Shown piece by piece: positions 1-7,024 of a stretch of DNA of 64,000 nucleotides; positions within the stretch are counted from its first letter, which is position 1; every line of letters begins with the position of its first letter. The notes below the pieces were generated by a model. That model had not been told where the DNA came from. It worked only from the letters and a program-made list of their open reading frames with translations, and made no database searches. The position numbers were made by a program, and so were the translations under genes. Source of the DNA: Mastigocoleus testarum BC008. GTDB taxonomy: Bacteria; Cyanobacteriota; Cyanobacteriia; Cyanobacteriales; Nostocaceae. The stretch is from NCBI RefSeq assembly GCF_001456025.1, contig NZ_LMTZ01000002.1, positions 1-64,000 of the forward strand, given 5' to 3'.

Positions 1-197
1 GTGATTTTATGACCATTCCCTCGATTTTTTCTGACTTTGGCTTTAAAATCACCCGTTTCTCTACGACGTTGGAACCATGTATTGATGGTATTACGACTGA
101 TGTTGAAGAATTCACTGGCTTCACAGCGCTTCATTCCATTAAGTTCAATTGCCTCAATCACTTTTCGTCGCAGATCATAACTGTAAGACCTTGCCAT
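1..197 (-). CDS. IS630-family transposase, N-terminal part (cut by window edge)
   Basis: Reading the minus strand from the ATG at 197 gives an open frame of 65 codons that runs off the left edge without a stop. It begins MARSYSYDLRRKVIEAIELN and contains a helix-turn-helix with the motif EASEFFNISRNTINTW. This is the usual N-terminal DNA-binding domain of cyanobacterial IS630 (Tc1/mariner-like) transposases. The DDE catalytic domain would lie left of the window, so I cannot say whether the copy is intact. No frameshift or stop is visible in the part present. Confidence 0.85.
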   Translation of the reverse strand, partial: MARSYSYDLRRKVIEAIELNGMKRCEASEFFNISRNTINTWFQRRRETGDFKAKVRKNRGNGHKI

Positions 198-268
198 TGG
201 AATTGTCCAGACTAATCACTTCTCGATCTATCTTACCTTACGTCCTAACTAAGCTGGCGATTGCTATA
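1..268 (-). mobile_element. End of an IS630-type insertion sequence
   Basis: The transposase fragment is followed by about 70 bases that should include the element's terminal inverted repeat. On the minus strand the likely tip is TATAGCAATCGCCAGC (about 268 to 253), starting at a TA dinucleotide as expected for IS630 target sites. The other end lies outside the window, so the boundary is an inference. Similar TATAGC tips occur on a MITE at 42944-43055, which could therefore be mobilised by this kind of element. Confidence 0.5.
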
Positions 269-382
269 AATTCCCCATATAACCTTAGCCTAGGTAACTA
301 TATATTTTTTGATGTTTAATTTAAAACTGACGCAGCGTAAATTAAAATCAAAACAATACATAATTATTTGAGATTACAAAAA

Positions 383-396
383 GTAATTTGTGATAC
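383..396 (+). promoter_or_regulatory. Putative NtcA-binding site upstream of hupSL
   Basis: The sequence GTAATTTGTGATAC is a perfect match to the NtcA palindrome GTA-N8-TAC. It lies about 600 bases before the hupS start. NtcA is the global nitrogen regulator of cyanobacteria and is known to act upstream of hupSL in Nostoc-type strains. No well-placed -10 box is seen 22 bases downstream (a TACCAT lies at 413-418), so it may act from a distance. A 6-base match in AT-rich DNA can be chance. Confidence 0.45.
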
Positions 397-464
397 TTAT
401 TTTTTTAGTAAGTACCATTCCTGAAAATTTAATTAACAATTCCAAATTTTCATGTTGAGATTTT

Positions 465-560
465 GGAACTTGATATTTGGAATTTAAGATTTGGAATTTG
501 AGGTTTGGAATTTGAGGTTTAAGATTTGAGATTTAAGATTTGAGATTTCAGGTTCGGAAT
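465..560. repeat. Degenerate short tandem repeats
   Basis: A run of related units such as GATTTGGAATTTGAGG and AAGATTTGAGATTT repeats about eight times with drift. It is one of many low-complexity tandem arrays between genes in this window. No coding potential is apparent. Confidence 0.75.
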
Positions 561-997
561 ATGATATGTAGTAACTCAAGTCTTTTCAATCTCAATATCT
601 TTTTTCTCATATTATATGGATTGTGAGATTTTATTAAAAATAATTAATCCAGTTTTAAGATTTTTGTTTGCTCGTGATATTTTACTTTTACTAAAAGAGA
701 AGTAATAAAATAACACAAAAACAAATTCAACAAAAATTGTTAAAATTCACAGCCAAAAAATCTGTAAAATTTGTGTCTAACTTGTTCCTCTTCACTGCTA
801 AAATCTCCCTACATGAAAACCATTCACACATCATCCAAAAATAATGTAAACAGTGAACAATTTGCTGAAAAATACTTGAGATGAAAAATAAAGTCTCAGC
901 AATTAATATTGAATTATCAAGTGCAGAAAATTAAGTAGTGAGTGCACAGTTAACTGTTAACTATTAACTGTTATAAGTCTGTAACAAAAGACCACTA

Positions 998-1960
998 ATG
1001 ACTAATTTATTATGGCTGCAAGGTGGAGCCTGTTCAGGTAACACCATGTCATTTCTCAACGCAGAAGAACCTACGGTTTGCGATCTGGTAACTGATTTCG
1101 GCATTAATGTATTGTGGCACCCTTCTTTAGGTACTGAGTTGGGTGACAATGTACAAAGATTGTTGTGGGATTGCATTTCTGGTAGAGTTTCTCTTGATGT
1201 TTTAGTATTTGAAGGTTCGGTTGTTAACGCCCCAAATGGAACCGGTGAATGGAACCGTTTTGCAAACCGTCCAATGAAAAGTTGGTTAGCGGATTTAGCT
1301 CAAGTAGCTAACTACGTTGTAGCGGTGGGAGACTGTGCAACTTGGGGTGGAATTCCGGCAATGGAACCTAACCCTAGCGAATCTCAAGGATTACAGTTTC
1401 TCAAACGCGAACAGGGTGGTTTGTTGGGGGAAGAATTTCGCAGCAAGTCAGGAGTACCGGTAATTAATATCCCTGGTTGTCCCGCTCACCCCGATTGGAT
1501 TACGCAGATATTGGTTGCGATCGCCACAGGTAGAATTGGCGATATTACTTTTGACGAGCTAAATCGTCCTCAAACCTTTTTCAAAAGTTTTACCCAAACA
1601 GGTTGTACTCGCAACATTCACTTTGCTTATAAAGCATCTGCGGCTGAATTTGGTCAGCGTAAAGGATGCTTATTTTACGACTTGGGTTGTCGCGGACCCA
1701 TGACCCATTCTTCTTGTAACCGGATTTTGTGGAATCGCGTTTCTTCCAAAACTCGGGTTGGAATGCCCTGTTTGGGTTGTACGGAACCCGAATTTCCATT
1801 TTATGACCTCAAGCCAGGAACAGTGTTTAAAACCCAAACTGTTATGGGTGTTCCTAAGGAATCACCTCCTGGGGTCAATAAAATCGACTATGTATTGCTC
1901 AGCATCGTGTCAAAAGATGTCGCGCCAGGTTGGGCTGAAGAAGACTTTTTTACTGTTTAG
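998..1960 (+). CDS. hupS: Uptake [NiFe] hydrogenase small subunit HupS
   Basis: HupS is the electron-transfer subunit of the cyanobacterial uptake hydrogenase, which reoxidises the H2 released by nitrogenase. The 320 residues match the usual length. There is no Tat signal peptide, as typical for group 2a enzymes that face the cytoplasm. Cysteine motifs for three Fe-S clusters are visible: GGACSGNT (C12), GDCATWGG, PGCPAHP, and later pairs near GCTRN, GCRGP and PCLGCTEPEFP. The first motif is C-x-x-N rather than C-x-x-C, so Asn15 stands where group 1 enzymes have a proximal-cluster cysteine. That feature is known for HupS of Nostoc. The ATG at 998 begins MTNLLWLQGG, the conserved start. hupL follows after 169 bases on the same strand, presumably as one operon. 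Confidence 0.97.
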   Translation: MTNLLWLQGGACSGNTMSFLNAEEPTVCDLVTDFGINVLWHPSLGTELGDNVQRLLWDCISGRVSLDVLVFEGSVVNAPNGTGEWNRFANRPMKSWLADLAQVANYVVAVGDCATWGGIPAMEPNPSESQGLQFLKREQGGLLGEEFRSKSGVPVINIPGCPAHPDWITQILVAIATGRIGDITFDELNRPQTFFKSFTQTGCTRNIHFAYKASAAEFGQRKGCLFYDLGCRGPMTHSSCNRILWNRVSSKTRVGMPCLGCTEPEFPFYDLKPGTVFKTQTVMGVPKESPPGVNKIDYVLLSIVSKDVAPGWAEEDFFTV

Positions 1961-2129
1961 GGGATTGGGGATAGGCAATTAGCGATTAGGAGTAAACAGT
2001 CCCCAATTGCAAGTCCCCAGTCGCCATATGCCGCAAGGCGGCATGCAGTGCTATCCCCAGTCGCCAGAGGCTTTGCCGACGCCGCAGGCGGCACACAGTG
2101 CTATCCCCAATCGCCAAAAGGAGAGGAGA
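1961..2129. repeat. hupS-hupL spacer with palindromic repeats
   Basis: The spacer contains two copies of a module ending in CAGTGCTATCCCC, each preceded by a GC-rich palindrome: GCCGCAAGGCGGC near 2031-2043 and GCCGACGCCGCAGGCGGC near 2075-2092. A 25-base stretch at 2065-2089 is repeated exactly at 45537-45561. The RNA could form stable hairpins between the two cistrons, which might protect the upstream message or tune the HupS:HupL ratio. The hupL ribosome-binding site AGGAGAGGAG lies at its end. Confidence 0.75.
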
Positions 2130-3725
2130 ATGGAAATTCAAACTTTAGATATTTCGCCCCTCGGGAGAGTTGAGGGCGATTTAGATGTCAGAGTAGAAGT
2201 TGAAGATGGTCATGTAGTAAATGCTTGGACTCATGCGGAACTATTTCGCGGATTTGAAGTTATTTTACGTGGGAAAGACCCACAGGCAGGCTTAATTGTT
2301 ACTCCTAGAATATGCGGCATATGTGGAGCTTCCCATCTTACCAGTGCCTCTTGGGCATTGGATGTTGCTTGGCAAACAGAAGTTCCACGTAACGCTATTT
2401 TAGCCAGGAATCTCGGTCAAATAGTTGAAACTCTACAAAGTATACCGCGTTATTTTTATGGCATTTTTGCTACCGACTTAACTAACAAAAAGTATCAAAA
2501 TAGTATTTTCTATACAGAAGCCTGCGAAAGATTTGCTGCTTTTAGTGGTACCTCTTACGAAAAAGGTATTACTATTTCTGCCAAACCGGTAGAAATTTAT
2601 GCCCTTTTTGGCGGACAATGGCCCCACTCTAGTTATATGGTGCCAGGGGGTGTAATGTGTGCCCCTACTTTAACCGATGTTACCCGTGCCCTATCAATTC
2701 TAGAATATTTCCGTACTAGCTGGTTAGAGCCTGTATGGTTGGGATGTTCTTTAGAACGTTATGAAGAAATCCAAACTTATGAGGATTTTATGGTATGGTT
2801 GGATGAAAATCTCAGCCATCGTAATTCTGATTTAGGTTTCTATTGGCGGATGGGCTTAGATATAGGTTTAGATAGATATGGTGCCGGTGTAGGTAAGTAT
2901 ATTACCTGGGGATATCTACCCCACGAGGCAAAGTATCAGAATCCCAGTATTGAGGGACGTAATGCTGCCATGATCATGAAAAGTGGAGTTTATGAAGCTT
3001 CTAGTGACACCCATGTACCGATGCACCATTCTTTTGCTCGGGAAAATACAGTTCACTCTTGGTATTCTGAAGGAGAAGCTGACATTTATCCTCTTGATCG
3101 CAAAACTAAACCAATCCAAAACAACGCCAAAGATTTTAATGGTAAATATTCTTGGTCAACGGCAGTCAAACATCAAGACTATGGTCGCTTAGAAGCCGGT
3201 CCTTTAGCTCGTCAATTGGTTGCTGGTGGTAAACATGGCGAGTCTTGGCAGCATTATGATGGGTTTATTCTTGATACCTTTAAGCATATGGGTGGTGCTA
3301 GCGTTCACTTACGTCAGTTAGCAAGAGCTCACGAACTCGTGAAGTTATATCGTCAAGCCGAACGCTGTTTGCAGGAATTTCGTCTTAACGATCCCTGGTA
3401 TATTAAACCTCAAGAAAAGGATGGACGGGGTTGGGGTGCAACAGAAGCTGCACGAGGTTCTTTGTGTCATTGGGTCGATATTGAAGATGGTAAAATCAAG
3501 AACTATCAGATTGTCGCTCCAAGCACTTGGAATAGTGGACCTCGCGATGCAGAAGGAGTACGTGGTCCAGTCGAACAAGCGTTAATTGGAACGCCAATTG
3601 AAGACCTCACCGATCCTGTGGAGGTAGGTCATGTAGCTAGGTCTTTTGACTCTTGTTTAGTTTGTACAGTTCATGCTCATGACGCTAAAACTGGTGAAGA
3701 GTTAGCGCGTTTCCGTACTGCGTAA
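2130..3725 (+). CDS. hupL: Uptake [NiFe] hydrogenase large subunit HupL
   Basis: HupL carries the Ni-Fe active site that splits H2. I place the start at 2130 (MEIQTLDISPLGRVEGD) because it matches known HupL, has a strong ribosome-binding site, and gives 531 residues. The frame is open upstream to 2007, but that part only translates the intergenic repeats. The first metal motif RICGICGASH has C62 and C65. The C-terminal motif SCLVCTVH has C509 and C512, and maturation proteases (HupW type) cut after H515, removing the last 16 residues. The gene is continuous: it is not interrupted by an excision element, as hupL is in some Nostoc/Anabaena strains. Confidence 0.97.
   Translation: MEIQTLDISPLGRVEGDLDVRVEVEDGHVVNAWTHAELFRGFEVILRGKDPQAGLIVTPRICGICGASHLTSASWALDVAWQTEVPRNAILARNLGQIVETLQSIPRYFYGIFATDLTNKKYQNSIFYTEACERFAAFSGTSYEKGITISAKPVEIYALFGGQWPHSSYMVPGGVMCAPTLTDVTRALSILEYFRTSWLEPVWLGCSLERYEEIQTYEDFMVWLDENLSHRNSDLGFYWRMGLDIGLDRYGAGVGKYITWGYLPHEAKYQNPSIEGRNAAMIMKSGVYEASSDTHVPMHHSFARENTVHSWYSEGEADIYPLDRKTKPIQNNAKDFNGKYSWSTAVKHQDYGRLEAGPLARQLVAGGKHGESWQHYDGFILDTFKHMGGASVHLRQLARAHELVKLYRQAERCLQEFRLNDPWYIKPQEKDGRGWGATEAARGSLCHWVDIEDGKIKNYQIVAPSTWNSGPRDAEGVRGPVEQALIGTPIEDLTDPVEVGHVARSFDSCLVCTVHAHDAKTGEELARFRTA
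2625..2640 (+). other. Site resembling the core of the hupL-element recombination repeat
   Basis: Within hupL, CACTCTAGTTATATGG matches 13 of 16 bases of the sequence I remember as the recombination repeat of the Anabaena PCC 7120 hupL element (CACAGCAGTTATATGG). It encodes the conserved HSSYM residues. It therefore marks the equivalent, uninterrupted insertion position. The remembered sequence was not checked, and the similarity may just reflect protein conservation. Confidence 0.4.
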
Positions 3726-3784
3726 CAGTTTGATTCCAGCTTGCAAGTGAGTTCAATGGAAAATAAGTTCTCCTTGCAGCTGAC

Positions 3785-3861
<77 letters not shown>

Positions 3862-3891
3862 TTCCTACTTCAAAAACTACACTATAAGCCT

Positions 3892-4320
3892 GTGTCTGAA
3901 TTAGCATTACACCGATATCTCTCCATTCTTCCAGAGACAGCACTCCAAGAATTTACTCAATGGTGTGTTTTAGAACAAGCAAAAGAAGCCGGATATGAGT
4001 TTACTCCCAATGAGAGTAAATTGGAAAATCTTTCTCCTGAAGAATATATCCACCAACTTATAGACCAATTTTTAAAGGTGAAAAATAACCCGATCAGAGA
4101 TGGATTAGCTGCAGTATCTGCAGGAAAACTCGTCGATCAACATGGTTTATCAGGAACTGCAGTGATGGTTGATTTCATTTCACTATATGTTAAGTACTTG
4201 TTCCCATCAGAAGGTAATGATGCTCAACAAGCCGATGAATTAATCGAGCAAGCTTCACAACAACAATTTGAAAAACTAACTCAAATCGCTAAAGAACATA
4301 ATGTTGAGTTGAAAGCTTAA
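3892..4320 (+). CDS. Conserved hypothetical protein downstream of hupL
   Basis: A 142-residue soluble protein with a GTG start at 3892. I do not recognise a family. It looks alpha-helical and acidic, starting MSELALHRYLSILPETALQE, with a Gly/Ala-rich centre (GLAAVSAGKLVDQHGLSGTA) and a helical tail. No signal peptide or membrane segment is visible. It lies 166 bases after hupL on the same strand, separated by the heptamer array, so it may be transcribed with hupSL. Any role in hydrogenase assembly is a guess from position only. Confidence 0.7.
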   Translation: MSELALHRYLSILPETALQEFTQWCVLEQAKEAGYEFTPNESKLENLSPEEYIHQLIDQFLKVKNNPIRDGLAAVSAGKLVDQHGLSGTAVMVDFISLYVKYLFPSEGNDAQQADELIEQASQQQFEKLTQIAKEHNVELKA

Positions 4321-4536
4321 GCAAGATTGATTTCTCAATTGATAGTTGTAACGTTCTTTCAAATAAAATAATGCGTTACAGCTTTATTAATTTATTTTCT
4401 TAAGCTGCACCTATTTTCTTAAGCTACACCCATTTTGAAAACCTGAGTTTTTATCTGAAGGTACATTACGCTGAATGTGCTCAAGGTTTAGATTCATCAT
4501 TCAACCAATAAATGCTCAGACAATAAATATATTTTT

Positions 4537-4890
4537 GTGCAGACCTATCAGAATAATTTCAAAGCTATGCCCATAATCCAAACAGAAATATTTCCCGTTA
4601 AGATAACTGTTAATATCAGAAAGAATATTTACTCAGGAGAAGTTTATTTTGACGATAATGTCAATATAGTTTTCCATCATCATGTAACAGAAGATGAAGA
4701 TTACTACATAAAAACTTCTCTTTGTGAACTTACAAAAAAATACCAAGGCAAGGGGAAGTATTTTTTACTTGTAGATCTGAGAAATGCTCCTAAAGTCGGT
4801 GTGATGATTACACCATTGGACAAGTTAGACGAGATTTACACTTTTACCAAGCATCAAGAAACTGATAAATTTTTAGCAAGCATTAGCTAG
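4537..4890 (+). CDS. Hypothetical protein, 117 residues
   Basis: Open frame from a GTG at 4537; an ATG at 4567 (MPIIQTEIFP) is an alternative start giving 107 residues. I do not recognise the family. The sequence has alternating hydrophobic residues (KITVNIRKNIYSGEVYFDDN), a His-rich segment FHHHVTED, and a strand-like KYFLLVDLRNAP, which suggests a small alpha/beta fold. No ribosome-binding site is obvious and there are no neighbours within 200 bases on either side. It could be a real orphan gene or a fragment of a larger one. Confidence 0.5.
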   Translation: MQTYQNNFKAMPIIQTEIFPVKITVNIRKNIYSGEVYFDDNVNIVFHHHVTEDEDYYIKTSLCELTKKYQGKGKYFLLVDLRNAPKVGVMITPLDKLDEIYTFTKHQETDKFLASIS

Positions 4891-5534
4891 AACAGGGTTT
4901 AGAAATCCTATCTGTAAATCTTAAGAGTAGGGCGATAAAATTCAAAGTCTATCTATTTACTTGTAAGCCATATAGAAAATAGACAATATAGAATAATCGT
5001 CATCAAAAGATGTTTCACATCCTATAGGTAGCCTCTGCATATATTTAGCTAGCAATTTTATCAATTTCCCTACTCAGTATAATTTAAATGTCATCACTTC
5101 AATATATTTCTGATTCCTCAGATATCAAGTGAGGTATATTACAAACCAGAACAAAAGTAACTAAAATTACAAAAAAAATAAATATAAAAATTTTATATAC
5201 TGGCACTGAAGTAACTTATACTACTCCGAAGTTTGTACTTAGGTCTCAAAAGGTAAGAAAAAATGTATATATTTGCAAGTTGTCAAATACTAATAATTTA
5301 AGTATATATGAGCAATCAACATCCCTCATAAATTATTAAATTGATCGAATTGCCGTACTTCAGAAATAAATATATGTTTCTGATTTAACTTTAGTCACAA
5401 TTTTGACCTTCAGTTACAATTCAGTGAATTTTAAGAATGTTCTTAGACTCATATGTTATTTTCCGAATAAATAGTATTTGAAGTTGTAGGTGATACACAG
5501 CACCGAAAGAACTAAACGTTGGAGCTTAAGACAT
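4891..5534. other. AT-rich intergenic region, nothing recognised
   Basis: About 640 bases with many stops in all frames and no repeat array or clear hairpin. It presumably contains the promoter of the carbonic anhydrase gene. A GTG at 5490 would extend that gene by 15 residues but has poorer context than the ATG at 5535. Confidence 0.6.
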
Positions 5535-6323
5535 ATGCAAAGAAGAAAACTGCTAAGAGATTTGTCAATCGGAGCTGTTGGAGTGACAGCAATTTCCCTT
5601 GGTTGGAACTTTCGTGATTTAGTAGTAGCTTCAAAACAAAAAGAGAAGCCCCACTGGGGTTATATCGGTGAAGAAGGACCTGAAAATTGGGGTAAATTAT
5701 CACCAGAATTTTCTTCCTGTAATTTAGGTACAGCCCAATCACCAATTAATATCAATTCACCTATTGAGGCTAATCTCGACCAGTTAGAAATTGATTATCA
5801 AAGCTCTCCATTACGGATTATTAATAACGGTCACACAATCCAAGTTAATTATCAGTCAGAAAGCATACTGAAGTTAGATGGAGAAACTTATAAGCTCGTA
5901 CAATTTCACTTTCATCACCCCAGCGAGCATAAAGTTAACAGTCAAAATTTTCCAATGGAACTACATCTAGTTCACCAAAATGAAAAAGGGTCTCTAGCTG
6001 TATTAGGTATATTTCTCAAACAGGGTAAAGCAAATAAAGCTTTAGAATCTATTTGGGAGGTTTTACCGGAGAAACAAGGAAAAGAACAAATAATTCCTAA
6101 TGTAGAAATTAACGCTTCTGAATTGCTACCAACGGATAAAGAATTCTATCGATATTATGGCTCTTTGACCACACCACCTTGTTCGGAAAAGGTTAATTGG
6201 ATTGTTTACAAAAAACCAATTGAGGTATCGGTCGCACAAGTACAAAAATTTTCTAAATTATTTCCACTTAATGCAAGACCAGTTCAAAATTTAAACCGCA
6301 GGTTTTTATTGGGTTCAAATTAA
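5535..6323 (+). CDS. ecaA: Alpha-type carbonic anhydrase, exported
   Basis: This enzyme interconverts CO2 and bicarbonate outside the cytoplasm. With the ATG at 5535 the protein has 262 residues and begins MQRRKLLRDLSIGAVGV, a twin-arginine-like signal followed by a hydrophobic stretch. A GGAG at 5521-5524 supports this start. The mature domain has the family signature HWGYIGEEGPENW, the zinc ligands H125 and H127 in FHFHHPSEH and H144 in MELHLVHQ, and the SLTTPPCSE motif near the substrate pocket. All catalytic residues seem present. The gene stands alone, flanked by long spacers. In cyanobacteria such enzymes (EcaA) sit in the periplasm; export by the Tat route is inferred from the RR motif. 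Confidence 0.92.
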   Translation: MQRRKLLRDLSIGAVGVTAISLGWNFRDLVVASKQKEKPHWGYIGEEGPENWGKLSPEFSSCNLGTAQSPININSPIEANLDQLEIDYQSSPLRIINNGHTIQVNYQSESILKLDGETYKLVQFHFHHPSEHKVNSQNFPMELHLVHQNEKGSLAVLGIFLKQGKANKALESIWEVLPEKQGKEQIIPNVEINASELLPTDKEFYRYYGSLTTPPCSEKVNWIVYKKPIEVSVAQVQKFSKLFPLNARPVQNLNRRFLLGSN

Positions 6324-6654
6324 AAGCGGTGTATTGTAGGGTATCAAATATCTAGCAGCTAGATGTTTGGTCGAATGCACCGATCCACGATACCTATTCC
6401 CACAAATAAAACAATCTACAAAATCTCAAATACGGACTAGAAACAGCTTGTTAGTCAATATTTCTTTCCCTACTGAGAAAAAATTACATGCATAGGGATA
6501 ACTATTTTTCTACTAATACTCTCTTGCTTAGCAGTTTCCGGTCCTTCAATTATTCACCCAGTAGAGAGTTTTCCAGTAGAAAGTTTTGAGTTTATTTTCT
6601 TATCTATTTATCAACTATTCACTTGTCAAAATCCTCATGATGAGATAGGTCTTT
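6324..6654. other. Intergenic region, nothing recognised
   Basis: About 330 bases between the carbonic anhydrase stop and the histidine kinase remnant. No gene, repeat array or strong hairpin is visible. Confidence 0.5.
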
Positions 6655-6810
6655 CTATAAAAATTCAGTTCCTTGTCCGAGCTTAGAATTAAAGCTTAAT
6701 CTACCACCATGGTTTTCTTCAACAATTTGGCGCGCGATCGCCAGACCTAGTCCTGTACCTTTATCTGCACTTTTAGTTGTAAAAAGATTATTAAAAAAAG
6801 TGGCGTTGGT
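6655..6810 (-). pseudogene. Histidine kinase remnant (C-terminal ATPase end)
   Basis: On the minus strand this stretch reads FFNNLFTTKSADKGTGLGLA, then IARQIVEENHGGRLSFNSKL, then GQGTEFL and a TAG stop at 6657-6655. These are the F box, G2 box (GTGLGLAI) and final strand of a histidine kinase HATPase_c domain. Nothing upstream on that strand continues the kinase: similarity fades at about 6806. It is therefore the decayed 3' end of a sensor kinase gene. It lies next to a dispersed repeat (6905-7003). Confidence 0.85.
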
Positions 6811-6904
6811 GAGTGCGTAATGCTTTTCATATAACTATCTACGAAAAATCAATGTTTCAATAATTCGATTCCTTGATTAGCATTCTCTATTCAGCAACGC
6901 CGAA

Positions 6905-7003
6905 ATGTGGATTAAATAAAGTACAAAAGTAGGGTGCTGTTAGCATAGCGTAATGCACCATTCTAAATTTCAGAATTACAGGTTATTAAATTCTTATTCC
7001 TAA
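6905..7003. repeat. Dispersed repeat, copy 1
   Basis: About 100 bases, including GGATTAAATAAAGTACAAAA and AGGGTGCTGTTAGCAT, closely match 59988-60235 (where the copy is split by a small element). The second half also matches about 19117-19180. The copies differ by scattered substitutions. The function is unknown; it may be a mobile-element remnant. Confidence 0.85.
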
Positions 7004-7024
7004 AGACGTAAGTCTGAGTAAATA

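Larger units (their letters stand above)
269..997. other. Long AT-rich region upstream of hupS
   Basis: About 730 bases without a convincing gene on either strand. It holds a putative NtcA site (383-396), a block of degenerate repeats (about 465-560), and short direct repeats of the type AACTGTTAACTATTAACTG just before hupS (about 948-971). Long leaders upstream of hupS are known in heterocystous cyanobacteria, so the hup promoter probably lies here. Confidence 0.6.

Noticed and set aside
2007..2129. Longer N-terminus for HupL (41 extra residues)
   Set aside because: It only translates the intergenic palindromic repeats; the ATG at 2130 has a strong ribosome-binding site and gives the normal 531 residues.
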